Below, in pieces: positions 33,701-41,568 of a stretch of 64,000 nt of DNA. The notes beneath the pieces are model-generated. The model ran no database searches. It was given only the letters and a program-made list of their open reading frames with translations, and was not told the origin of the DNA. The stretch is from Klebsiella pneumoniae (lineage in GTDB: Bacteria; Pseudomonadota; Gammaproteobacteria; Steroidobacterales; Steroidobacteraceae). The DNA is taken from the NCBI GenBank assembly GCA_945873095.1, contig CAMCBU010000011.1, positions 1-64,000 on the forward strand, in the 5' to 3' direction. Position 1 is the first letter of the stretch; each line of letters starts with the position of its first letter. Position numbers and translations under genes: made by a program.

Positions 33701-34813
33701 TCAAGCACCTTCTGGCATCGGATTATCAAAAACTCGATCTGGACCAACTTCGATCCCCACTGTCATCAACATCTCGTGCAGCAGTCGGAAGCAACCCGAT
33801 CGACCACCGTGTAATCCCGCGAGCGCCCACGCGCGCTTGGCGTAGAACTGCAGATCAAGTTCCCACGAATAGCCCATCGCACCATGCACTTGTATCGCGG
33901 TGCGAGCCGCCAAGTCGGCGGCGTCGCAGGCGGCAACGAACGCATGAGCTACGCGAACATCCCGCTGAACCCGCATCGCCTCGTCGATGACCAACGTCGA
34001 CTCCGCGGCAGCGGCGGCCGCATAAATGACGGGGCGTGCAAATTCGATTTTGATCTGAACGTTGGCCAATTGGTGCTTCACAGCCTGATTGACGCCGATC
34101 GCTTTACCGAACTGCTTGCGATCGAGCGCATAAGCCACGGCAAGCGAGGTCATGCGTTGAGATAAACCCAGCAACTGCGCCGCAGCGAGCACCCGCGCGC
34201 GTGCACGAGCCAGTTGCCATGCACGCTTTGCCTCCACACCATTGATGACGGCGATGAGCGATCCATCGCGGCTACGCCATCGCGTCAATCGACGCAGCGG
34301 ATCTACGCTCTTGATCGCCATGGATTCGCCTGCATGGATATCGTGCAACTCGAGTGAGTGAGTGCCCTCGCCCATGACGACGAAGCGCGCGTGATCGGTG
34401 TCGAGGATACCAATGGAGTCCGACCACAGAACGCGCACGCTCTCATCGACCATGGCCGCCGCAAATGCCGCGCGAGCGCGCTCATCACTGGCTGCCAACT
34501 CAGCGAGCAGTGGCAACGCGACGCCCATCGTCTCGATCAAAGGCTCGGGCAAGGCGGCCCGTCCAGCCTCTTCAGCGATCAATACGACATCGGTGAGCTT
34601 TAGACCAAGCCCGCCTTGCGCCTCGGATACCAAAGCTGTCGCCAAGCCGAGTTCAGACAAACGTTGACGCCGAGTATCACAGGCAAGGCGATACCCATCG
34701 CCATCGACGGCTTCGGCAGCCCGGCGCAGATCCGCTCCCGTGCAGTGATCGTCAAGCAAATCACGCAACGATTGGGCGGCCAGCAACTGATCTTCGTCAA
34801 AGGTGAATCGCAT
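33701..34813 (-). CDS. Acyl-CoA dehydrogenase subunit (FadE32-like partner)
   Basis: A 370-residue acyl-CoA dehydrogenase starting RFTFDEDQLLAAQSLRDLL and containing ALDRKQFGKAIGVNQAVKHQL and QVHGAMGYSWELDLQFYAKRA. Like the protein at 30440-31606 it lacks the GGTxxIQR tail. The frame is open further upstream but that part lies in the preceding gene; ATG 34813, four bases after the fadE31 stop, is the natural start. It probably forms a heteromeric complex with the FadE31-like protein for oxidation of a ring-opened CoA thioester. Confidence 0.8.
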   Translation of the reverse strand: MRFTFDEDQLLAAQSLRDLLDDHCTGADLRRAAEAVDGDGYRLACDTRRQRLSELGLATALVSEAQGGLGLKLTDVVLIAEEAGRAALPEPLIETMGVALPLLAELAASDERARAAFAAAMVDESVRVLWSDSIGILDTDHARFVVMGEGTHSLELHDIHAGESMAIKSVDPLRRLTRWRSRDGSLIAVINGVEAKRAWQLARARARVLAAAQLLGLSQRMTSLAVAYALDRKQFGKAIGVNQAVKHQLANVQIKIEFARPVIYAAAAAAESTLVIDEAMRVQRDVRVAHAFVAACDAADLAARTAIQVHGAMGYSWELDLQFYAKRAWALAGLHGGRSGCFRLLHEMLMTVGIEVGPDRVFDNPMPEGA

Positions 34814-34817
34814 CGGA

Positions 34818-35999
34818 TCAACCCTTCGGCATACCGAGCACGCGCTCGGCAATGATGTTGCGCTGGATCTCGTTTGCGCCCGCATATATGGGCCCTGCTA
34901 ACGAGAACATAAATCCATCTAGCCAGCGAGTGACTTCCTCTAGCTCACTCGCATCGTCCCCCGTGACGGATCCACGCAGTTCAGCGCGCGCGGTAAGCAA
35001 CTGGATCGCCGCGCGATGCATACTGAGATCCAACTCCGACCAAAATACTTTATTGAGACTCGCCTCGGCACCGATAGAGCCACCTGCGATCAAGCGCGAG
35101 GCCGTCATGTAGGTGGACAAAGCATAAGCCTGGGCATCCATCCAGCACTGCGTCACCGTCGCTTCGATGCTCGGATCTCCGCGCAGTTCTGCGCGACGCG
35201 CCAAAGTCACCAGCCGCTGCGCGGTGCGCTGAAAACGAGCCGGACTACGCAGCATCAAGCCGCGCTCGAACCCTGCAGTCGCCATGGCGATCGACCAGCC
35301 CTGACCCTCCGCTCCGACGAGATTCTCAACAGGAATTCGCGCGTTGTCGAAAAAGATTTCCGCAAAACCCGACTCACCATCGAGCTGCGGTATACCACGC
35401 ACCTGAACACCGGGCAGGTCGAGCGGAAAGACGATGTACGACAACCCTCGATGGCGCTCGGACGTCGGGTCGGTGCGAAATAGACCAAAACCCCAGTCGG
35501 CGAATACCGCCCGCGTAGACCAAATCTTGTGACCGTTGACGACGTAGTGATCGCCGTCTCGTACGGCTGTCGTTCGCAACGCGGCCAAATCCGAACCGGC
35601 CTGTGGCTCGGACCATACTTGCGCCCAGATATCCTCGCCCGAAGCAAGCCGCGGCAGAAAACGTGCGCGCTGCTCGGGCGTGCCGTATTCCATCAGCGTT
35701 GGCCCAAACAGAAACACACCGTTCTGATTTACGCGGCCTGGCGCATCGGCGCGGTAATATTCCTCTTCGAAGATCAACCACTCGATCAAATCGAGTGCTC
35801 GACCACCAAACTCCACCGGCCAAGTCACCATACTCCACCGGCCGGAATGCAGCGTTCGCTCCCATTCGCGATGGGCTTCGAAACCCTCGGCCGTGTCGTA
35901 AGACGGCAACGGCTTCTTCGGCACATGCACCTGCAGCCATTCACGAATCTCGCGCCGTAGAGCGCGTTGCGATTCAGAATAATTCAAGTCGATCGGCAC
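34818..35999 (-). CDS. fadE31: Acyl-CoA dehydrogenase, FadE31-like
   Basis: A 393-residue acyl-CoA dehydrogenase: SYDTAEGFEAHREWER, IFEEEYYRADAPGR, IWAQVWSEPQAGSDLAALRT and a C-terminal GPIYAGANEIQRNIIAER. The Ala in YAGAN replaces the MCAD-type catalytic Glu position. The N-terminal and substrate motifs match FadE31 of actinobacterial HIP clusters. It starts with GTG 35999, preceded by GAGG at 11-14 bases. It lies next to echA20 and its likely partner fadE. Role: desaturation of the MOODA-CoA-stage intermediate after ring opening, by analogy. Confidence 0.8.
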   Translation of the reverse strand: MPIDLNYSESQRALRREIREWLQVHVPKKPLPSYDTAEGFEAHREWERTLHSGRWSMVTWPVEFGGRALDLIEWLIFEEEYYRADAPGRVNQNGVFLFGPTLMEYGTPEQRARFLPRLASGEDIWAQVWSEPQAGSDLAALRTTAVRDGDHYVVNGHKIWSTRAVFADWGFGLFRTDPTSERHRGLSYIVFPLDLPGVQVRGIPQLDGESGFAEIFFDNARIPVENLVGAEGQGWSIAMATAGFERGLMLRSPARFQRTAQRLVTLARRAELRGDPSIEATVTQCWMDAQAYALSTYMTASRLIAGGSIGAEASLNKVFWSELDLSMHRAAIQLLTARAELRGSVTGDDASELEEVTRWLDGFMFSLAGPIYAGANEIQRNIIAERVLGMPKG

Positions 36000-36018
36000 G
36001 ATTCTCGATCCTCACTAC

Positions 36019-36768
36019 TCAAAACTTGGCAGCGACCTTGCCTTCGACGAAAGCATCCCGAGATTTTTGAGAATCCGGGCTCATATACATCTCGAGTGTG
36101 AAACCTTGCTCGAAGCGGTATGCGCGATCGACATCGATTGGCTCGATGCCGTTCAAAGACTCTTTGGCCAGCACGAGTGCGCGCCGACTCTTCGATGCAA
36201 TCACGTCGCAAAACTCTCGCGACTGCGCGAGCAACTCGCCGCCGGGAACCAACTTTTCGATCGCGCCGAGTCGGTATGCTTCCTCCGCCGGACAACGACC
36301 GCCCGTGAAGAACAGCGCGCGAACTTTGTGTAGCGGCAGCATGCGCGACAGATGTGACGCTCCGCCCATCGCACCACGATCGATCTCGGGCAGAGAGAAA
36401 TAGGCATCTTCGGCGGCGATGACAACATCGCTTGCACCGCAGATGCCGATACCGCCACCGATGATGAACCCATGCACCGCTGAGACGACAGGAACCTCAC
36501 ACGCACGGATTGCACGGAACGTCGCGTAATTACCGCGATTAACGTCGACGATGCGATCGGGATGCGCCTGCAATTCCTTGATGTCCACACCGGCGCAGAA
36601 GCCCTTCGCCTCGGAGCGGATCAACAAACACCGAATCTCCGCATTGCGGCCGGTTTGTTCGATGGTGGCGGCAAGTTCCAGCCAGCCTGTCGAATCGAGT
36701 GCGTTGACCGGCGGATGCGCCAACACGATCTCAGCGACGCGACCTCTGATATCGACTCTCGTCGGCAT
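36019..36768 (-). CDS. echA20: EchA20-like crotonase, ring D hydrolase
   Basis: A 249-residue crotonase: HPPVNALDSTGWLELA, GFCAGVDIKELQ, oxyanion-hole SAVHGFIIGGGIGICGASD and C-terminal YRFEQGFTLEM. These match EchA20 (Rv3550), which hydrolyses ring D of the bicyclic HIEC-CoA in HIP catabolism rather than hydrating a double bond. ATG 36768 is chosen because GGAGG lies before it and the fold starts there; the longer frame overlaps ipdC. The gene lies between ipdC and fadE31. Confidence 0.83.
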   Translation of the reverse strand: MPTRVDIRGRVAEIVLAHPPVNALDSTGWLELAATIEQTGRNAEIRCLLIRSEAKGFCAGVDIKELQAHPDRIVDVNRGNYATFRAIRACEVPVVSAVHGFIIGGGIGICGASDVVIAAEDAYFSLPEIDRGAMGGASHLSRMLPLHKVRALFFTGGRCPAEEAYRLGAIEKLVPGGELLAQSREFCDVIASKSRRALVLAKESLNGIEPIDVDRAYRFEQGFTLEMYMSPDSQKSRDAFVEGKVAAKF

Positions 36769-36772
36769 ACGA

Positions 36773-37837
36773 TCAACCTCCGGATAATTCGTGTAAGCGC
36801 CGCTGCGCGTCATCCACCATGCGTGAAACCAGCTCATCGCAGCTCGGCAAGTCAGACAGGATCCCGGCCACTAGACCGGTCGACATGACGCCTTCAGCCG
36901 GTCGCCCTTGGATCATCGACCGTTCGATCAGAATGGGAGAGTTCGCCGCCATCAACGCCTGGCCGAATGACAAGCCACTCTCTCGTTGCATGCCGCGCGC
37001 CGACGCAACCAACTCCGCGACGCTAGCGCCCGTCCTTTGCTTAAGCAGCCACGCATTTTTGAGCGCCGAGATGAGCAAGCGCATGGAATTAGCGTGTTCC
37101 ACCTCGGCGAGCACCTCGTTGCGCAGCAGTCGATGCTGCAGACCATCGAGTCGGGTGGTAAGAACTACGTCATCGAGGCCTGCGCCGACATAGCGCGTCT
37201 TGGTGACCTCGGGAACCGGACAGTCGCGGGTCATCAGGAAACGAGTACCCATCGCGACGCCGGCTGCACCGTACGCGAGCGCAGCAGCCAATCCGCGGCC
37301 ATCAAAGAAACCGCCTGCAGCGACAACCGGCACCTTGACCGCATCGAGAACTTGCGGCAACAACAAAGTCGTCGGTACGGAGCCGGTGTGGCCACCGCCC
37401 TCACCGCCTTGAATGGTGATCGCATCGACACCGATCTCAACCATTTTCTGCGCGTGCCGCAAAGCCCCCACAGTCGGCATGCAGACGATGCCCGCATCAC
37501 GAAAGCGACGAATGATGTTCTTGTCTGGGCCGCGACCAAAACTGACCGCCCGCACTTTCGCCGCGATGATGGTATCGACGATGCGCGCAGCACCGGGCTG
37601 AAACATATGGAAGTTGACGCCGAAGGGGCGATCGGTCAACTCGCGCACCCGATCGATCGACGGACCTACCTCGTCGGCATTCAAAGACGCGGCCGCCAAA
37701 AATCCAAAGGCACCGGCGTTACACGAGGCAGCAACCAATTCAGGGCGCGCCACCCAACCCATTGCCGTTTGGACAATGGGATATCGACAGCCGAGCATCT
37801 CGACTAACGGTGTCTTCAAGGCGTCACGCGTTGTCAT
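36773..37837 (-). CDS. ipdC: Nitronate monooxygenase-family flavoprotein, IpdC-like
   Basis: A 354-residue FMN-binding TIM-barrel protein: PIVQTAMGWVARPELVAA, SFGRGPDKNIIRRFRDAG, VDAITIQGGEGGGHTGSVPT and VPVVAAGGFFDGRGLAAALAYGAAG. IpdC is needed for an oxidation/reduction step on the HIP-CoA bicycle before ring opening. The family is annotated as 2-nitropropane dioxygenase, but the operon context between echA20 and ipdAB makes the HIP role likely. Its ATG overlaps the stop of the upstream crotonase (ATGA). Confidence 0.82.
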   Translation of the reverse strand: MTTRDALKTPLVEMLGCRYPIVQTAMGWVARPELVAASCNAGAFGFLAAASLNADEVGPSIDRVRELTDRPFGVNFHMFQPGAARIVDTIIAAKVRAVSFGRGPDKNIIRRFRDAGIVCMPTVGALRHAQKMVEIGVDAITIQGGEGGGHTGSVPTTLLLPQVLDAVKVPVVAAGGFFDGRGLAAALAYGAAGVAMGTRFLMTRDCPVPEVTKTRYVGAGLDDVVLTTRLDGLQHRLLRNEVLAEVEHANSMRLLISALKNAWLLKQRTGASVAELVASARGMQRESGLSFGQALMAANSPILIERSMIQGRPAEGVMSTGLVAGILSDLPSCDELVSRMVDDAQRRLHELSGG

Positions 37838-38727
37838 GAAGACTGCCCTTCGCTCTCGCTTTTGCCGCCTGCTTTGTTAGCGGCCGCCATCGATTTAGCA
37901 TCCATACCACCGAGGTTGTTACCCACGGTCAGATCGCCCTGAGCGTGCGCGAAGTGATGCATGTGGAACACCGCATCCATGGCAGCTCGCTTACCTTGCA
38001 AGTCTTCGACATGATTGATCGCCTGCTTGGTCAAGGCGAGACCGAGGCGCGGCATCTTGGCAATCTTTTCAGCGAGTGCCGTCGTCGTCGACTCGAGATC
38101 GGCGCGCGGAACGACCCGATTGACCATCCCCATCTGATAGGCGCGTTCGGCACTCATGCGATCCCCAGTGAATAGGAACTCTTTGGCGATACGCGGATTC
38201 AATTCGTAGGGATGAGCAAAATACTCCACACCCGGTATACCCATACGCACGACCGGATCTGCGAAATACGCATCATCGGAGGCGATGATGAGATCGCAAA
38301 CCCACGCAAGCATCAGACCGCCTGCGATACACGCGCCATGCACCATCGCGATCGTCGGCTTTGGCAACTCGCGCCAACGACGACACATGCCGAGATAGAC
38401 CTCTTGCTCGCGCGCATAAAAGAATTCGGCGCCGGGCTTGTTGACGTGGTCATACCAAAGTGAGCGGCGCTCGGGCCACGATTTCATGACGTCTCGCCCC
38501 GGCGTTCCGATATCGTGTCCGCCCGAGAAATGCTTACCAGCGCCCTTCAGCACGATCACTTTGACGGCGTCATCATTCGCAGCTTTGCGCAGCGCGTCGT
38601 CGATGGCGTAAGTCATCTGTGAATTTTGCGAGTTGACGAACTCGGGGCGATTCATCGTGAGCCAAGCGATAGGCCCGCTCACCTCGTACAGAATAGGCGT
38701 ATCGGTCTCGTAGTGGATTTCACTCAT
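37834..38727 (-). CDS. Enoyl-CoA hydratase/isomerase (crotonase) of the HIP operon
   Basis: A 297-residue crotonase: MNRPEFVNSQNSQMTYAIDD, GKHFSGGHDIGTPGRDV, oxyanion-hole MVHGACIAGGLMLAWVCDLI, DPVVRMGIPGVEYFAHPYE. The roughly 25-residue insertion containing WYDHVNKPGAEFFYAREQEVY and the C-terminal GGMDAKSMAAANKAG tail make it longer than EchA20. This subgroup recurs in steroid clusters but its precise reaction is not known to me. GGGAGAG lies upstream. Hydration of an unsaturated ring-opened CoA thioester is a reasonable inference. Confidence 0.82.
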   Translation of the reverse strand: MSEIHYETDTPILYEVSGPIAWLTMNRPEFVNSQNSQMTYAIDDALRKAANDDAVKVIVLKGAGKHFSGGHDIGTPGRDVMKSWPERRSLWYDHVNKPGAEFFYAREQEVYLGMCRRWRELPKPTIAMVHGACIAGGLMLAWVCDLIIASDDAYFADPVVRMGIPGVEYFAHPYELNPRIAKEFLFTGDRMSAERAYQMGMVNRVVPRADLESTTTALAEKIAKMPRLGLALTKQAINHVEDLQGKRAAMDAVFHMHHFAHAQGDLTVGNNLGGMDAKSMAAANKAGGKSESEGQSS

Positions 38728-38766
38728 GCGAACTGCTCTCCCGTGCCGTCGATGTCAACGTCGACC

Positions 38767-39561
38767 TCAACGTCGATCTCCGGGCGGATCACCCTTAAAG
38801 ACGGTTTTTCGCAATCCATTCGGATCAAGACGCTCGCGGATCAGTTGTAACTGCTCCTCACTCGGCGCCGCCGTCTCCGGCGTACGCGCCGCCAACTCCA
38901 AAGGAAACCCGGTGGCGGCGCAGACCTGCTCGACCGTCACACCCGGATGCACCGCGAGCAATCGCGGGGCATGCGCGCTACCACCGAAATCGAGCACGGC
39001 CAGATCGGTAATCACACGACCCACGCGAAGATCGTCAGGAATTTGCCCCTGCGGCCATCGTGCAGGGTTGTAGCCGGCGCTACAGACCATATCGACTTCG
39101 CCCTCGACGAACACCCGCGGCGAGTGATTGGGGACGAACATGCTGTTCGCATGCGAAATGGAGTTTCCGGCAAGACCGCGCACACCCAAAATCGCTGCCT
39201 TCGGTTTGAGGTAATCGCCAATCAGACTGATATTCATCTGACCGTATCGATCAACCTGCACGGGTCCGACCAAAGCATGCCGTCGGCCCGCCCACAGCAG
39301 GTCGAAGGTTCTGGAATACGGCATCCAACCTTCGATCTCAGCATCGCGTGCTGCGCGTGGTCCGAGTGCAACGGGCTCGCTGAGCAGATAGGCCTCGCCA
39401 TCGGTCATCAGCAAGTCGCTATTGAAAGTCAGCTTGGCAAGGCCTGCTCCGATCCGCGGAATCGCACCAAAGCCGGTGGCGAGAACCTCGCCCTCACCGC
39501 GCCACACCTCTGCGCACTGCGCGATGCACAGCTCAGCCAAAGAATAAGACGTTGCATTCAT
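38767..39561 (-). CDS. ipdB: IpdB, beta subunit of ring C hydrolase (CoA-transferase fold)
   Basis: A 264-residue CoA-transferase-fold protein: YSLAELCIAQCAEVWRGEGE, LLMTDGEAYLLSEP, SRTFDLLWAGRRHALVGPVQ and NISLIGDYLKPKAAILGVRG. IpdAB hydrolyses the ring C carbon-carbon bond of COCHEA-CoA. ATG 39561 is preferred over an upstream codon, which would overlap ipdA. The gap to ipdA is 16 bases. The subunit order ipdA-ipdB is conserved with actinobacteria and Comamonas. Confidence 0.87.
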   Translation of the reverse strand: MNATSYSLAELCIAQCAEVWRGEGEVLATGFGAIPRIGAGLAKLTFNSDLLMTDGEAYLLSEPVALGPRAARDAEIEGWMPYSRTFDLLWAGRRHALVGPVQVDRYGQMNISLIGDYLKPKAAILGVRGLAGNSISHANSMFVPNHSPRVFVEGEVDMVCSAGYNPARWPQGQIPDDLRVGRVITDLAVLDFGGSAHAPRLLAVHPGVTVEQVCAATGFPLELAARTPETAAPSEEQLQLIRERLDPNGLRKTVFKGDPPGDRR

Positions 39562-39577
39562 GTGCTGGCAACCTCTG

Positions 39578-40456
39578 TCAATAAACCGGTGGCGGGATAC
39601 TGGCGAGCTTGCCTCGACCACCAGCAGCCTCAACGTATTCGTCGTGCGAGGCGATATCCACGAATCGACTGCGGTAGTCAGCCCACGCCTCGGGAGTCGT
39701 CGCTGCGTTGTACGCCTTCAGATGCTCAACATCGATGCCATACCCCGGTACACCCGCGGTCGGATGAGCGCCAAATGGCGCCTCGATCACAGCCGTGACG
39801 ATCGAGCGCTCAAACGGTTGATAGCGGGCTCTCTCGTGCGAACAAATCTTGTTAGTTGCGACGATTCTCTCGCAACTGAGGTACACAGACTCCGCCGCAC
39901 GTGCCATCAAATCATCGAAGAACGGATCCGGACTCATAATCACGCAATTGCCGCGAACGTCGGATTCCGTGACGTGCAGTAGAGCCGCGTCCAGCTTGAG
40001 CGCCGGCATAGCGACGAGCTCGCGCGAATCGGCATAAGGCGAGCGCACCATTTTCAAATCAGGATTGCGCTTGAGAATATCGGTGCCGAGACCCACGGGC
40101 GTTGGCAAAAACGGCACACGCATGGCGGCGGCTCGCAAACCGAGTTGCACCATACCCTCGTCGAGCTCCATCACCTCGAACGCACCGGCTTGCCGGGCAT
40201 TGCGAAAATGCATATCGAGCGGCAACACGTCGAGCGACACGAAACCAAAGATCAACTTGCGCAGTTTTCCCGCGGCGGCCAATAACCCGACATCGGGCCC
40301 GCCGTAGGAAACCACCGTGAGATCACGCAAAGGCGATCGCAAGATGGCGCGGATCAACGCCATCGGCTTGCGTCGAGTTGCCCAACCACCGATACCGATC
40401 GTCATCCCATCTCGCAATTGCGAGACAAACTCATCCAACGGCAATTGCTTGTTCAT
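39578..40456 (-). CDS. ipdA: IpdA, alpha subunit of ring C hydrolase (CoA-transferase fold)
   Basis: A 292-residue subunit of the class I CoA-transferase fold: DGMTIGIGGWATRRKPMALIR, split as DGMTIGIGGW and RRKPMALIRAILR, then SYGGPDVGLLAAAGK, FEVMELDEGMVQLGLRAAA and VTAVIEAPFGAHPT. IpdA pairs with IpdB as a retro-Claisen-type hydrolase opening ring C. ATG 40456, two bases after the hsaC stop, is used; AGGG lies 12-15 bases upstream. It is second in the large unit behind hsaC. Confidence 0.86.
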   Translation of the reverse strand: MNKQLPLDEFVSQLRDGMTIGIGGWATRRKPMALIRAILRSPLRDLTVVSYGGPDVGLLAAAGKLRKLIFGFVSLDVLPLDMHFRNARQAGAFEVMELDEGMVQLGLRAAAMRVPFLPTPVGLGTDILKRNPDLKMVRSPYADSRELVAMPALKLDAALLHVTESDVRGNCVIMSPDPFFDDLMARAAESVYLSCERIVATNKICSHERARYQPFERSIVTAVIEAPFGAHPTAGVPGYGIDVEHLKAYNAATTPEAWADYRSRFVDIASHDEYVEAAGGRGKLASIPPPVY

Positions 40457-40458
40457 GA

Positions 40459-41361
40459 TCAGTTGCCCTGTTGCGGAGGCGGCGACCATTTATGGCCCCA
40501 AATAGAGGGGATGAGACTACGGGTCGGAATCCATGTAGACCAATCGGGCGTGATTCCCATACACCCCACCTCGAGGTCAAAACCGCCCGGCGTGGCGACA
40601 TAAAACCCCAACATCCCGTCGTTGGAGTGACGCCCTAGCGATGAGGAGATGTGATAACCCGCCGCGACGCAGCGATCATGCGCGCGCCCCACATCATCGA
40701 CACTCTGCATCTCGACCATCGTGTGGATCAACCCCGATGGCGCTGGCATCGGAATGAGCGCGACGCTGTGATGCCGCCGACAAGTCGCATGCAAAAATCT
40801 CAACCGCAGTTCTGGACCGGCCGGATCAGGCGTCAATTGCAGACGCATCTCGTCCGTGTCGCCAAAGCCGAGTAACGATTTGTAAAAATCAGCCGTTGCA
40901 TCGAGCTCGGCTGCGGGCAACACCACATGACCAAGTCCAAGGTCACCGACGAGAAATCCGGACACACCCGCCGGCGAGACAAAGCTGTCGTAGGCGCGAA
41001 CGCGACCCACGTACAGCTCGAACGCATTACCGGCCGGGTCGCTTGCCATCGCCAAAGAATTCACGCAGCGCGCGCGAGCCTCCTCGGCGCTGCCATCACG
41101 CACCGACACACCCGCTCGACGCAAATTCGCGACACACTGATCGAGCGCCTCTTGCGATGGCATCTCCCATCCGGCGGCGAGGAAGCCATCTTGCTCAGCA
41201 CGCTCAACGACAAATCGGAACGGCCGATCGTCCGTCCGCAACCAAAGGCTCCCATCGGGCGCCGTTGCCGGCATCATGCCAATCGTATCGACCGCAAACC
41301 GCCGCCACGCATCGAGATCTCGGGCGGCGACCCTGACATAACCAAGACCGTGTACCGACAT
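40459..41361 (-). CDS. hsaC: Extradiol dioxygenase HsaC (3,4-DHSA dioxygenase)
   Basis: A 300-residue two-domain VOC extradiol dioxygenase. The C-terminal domain has the iron ligands His145 (GLGHVVLP), His213 (GLIHTMVEM) and Glu264 (FDLEVG), with conserved acid-base His near 197-198 and His245 in GRHSNDGMLGFYV. This is the BphC/HsaC arrangement. HsaC cleaves the catecholic ring A of 3,4-DHSA at the meta position. It is first in the 17-gene unit, directly ahead of ipdA, so ring A cleavage and C/D ring opening share one transcript. Confidence 0.88.
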   Translation of the reverse strand: MSVHGLGYVRVAARDLDAWRRFAVDTIGMMPATAPDGSLWLRTDDRPFRFVVERAEQDGFLAAGWEMPSQEALDQCVANLRRAGVSVRDGSAEEARARCVNSLAMASDPAGNAFELYVGRVRAYDSFVSPAGVSGFLVGDLGLGHVVLPAAELDATADFYKSLLGFGDTDEMRLQLTPDPAGPELRLRFLHATCRRHHSVALIPMPAPSGLIHTMVEMQSVDDVGRAHDRCVAAGYHISSSLGRHSNDGMLGFYVATPGGFDLEVGCMGITPDWSTWIPTRSLIPSIWGHKWSPPPQQGN

Positions 41362-41467
41362 GCAAATACCCCGTTTTTTCGCACGGCACCGTTTTCGTTG
41401 AAACGGCGCTTTTGAAGGATCTATTTTGCGCGATTATGGCATTGGATGTGGTCCGAATCATCACTTT

Positions 41468-41495
41468 CGTCAATTTCGGGTACCGTTTTTTACGC
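41468..41495. promoter_or_regulatory. Operator D: degenerate 28-bp site between hsaC and an OYE gene
   Basis: The right half TTTTTTACGC at 41486-41495 is perfect, and its extension CAATTGCTTG resembles that of the site at 17042. The left half is decayed (TTTCGTCAA at 41465-41473, core shifted by one base). It lies 106 bases before hsaC and 73 before the OYE gene. It is assigned by position and the intact right half; it could be a weaker or different site. Confidence 0.5.
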
Positions 41496-41568
41496 AATTG
41501 CTTGTCCGCCCCGTCACGAGAGGCACATAATCTGGCAAGTTCAGCTCTGCCCCCGCAGGAGTCGCGAG

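Noticed and set aside
38728-38766. Direct repeat (GTTGA..TCGACG) between ipdB and the crotonase gene
   Set aside because: Only two imperfect 12-base units, mostly formed by the ribosome-binding and stop-codon region; likely chance.
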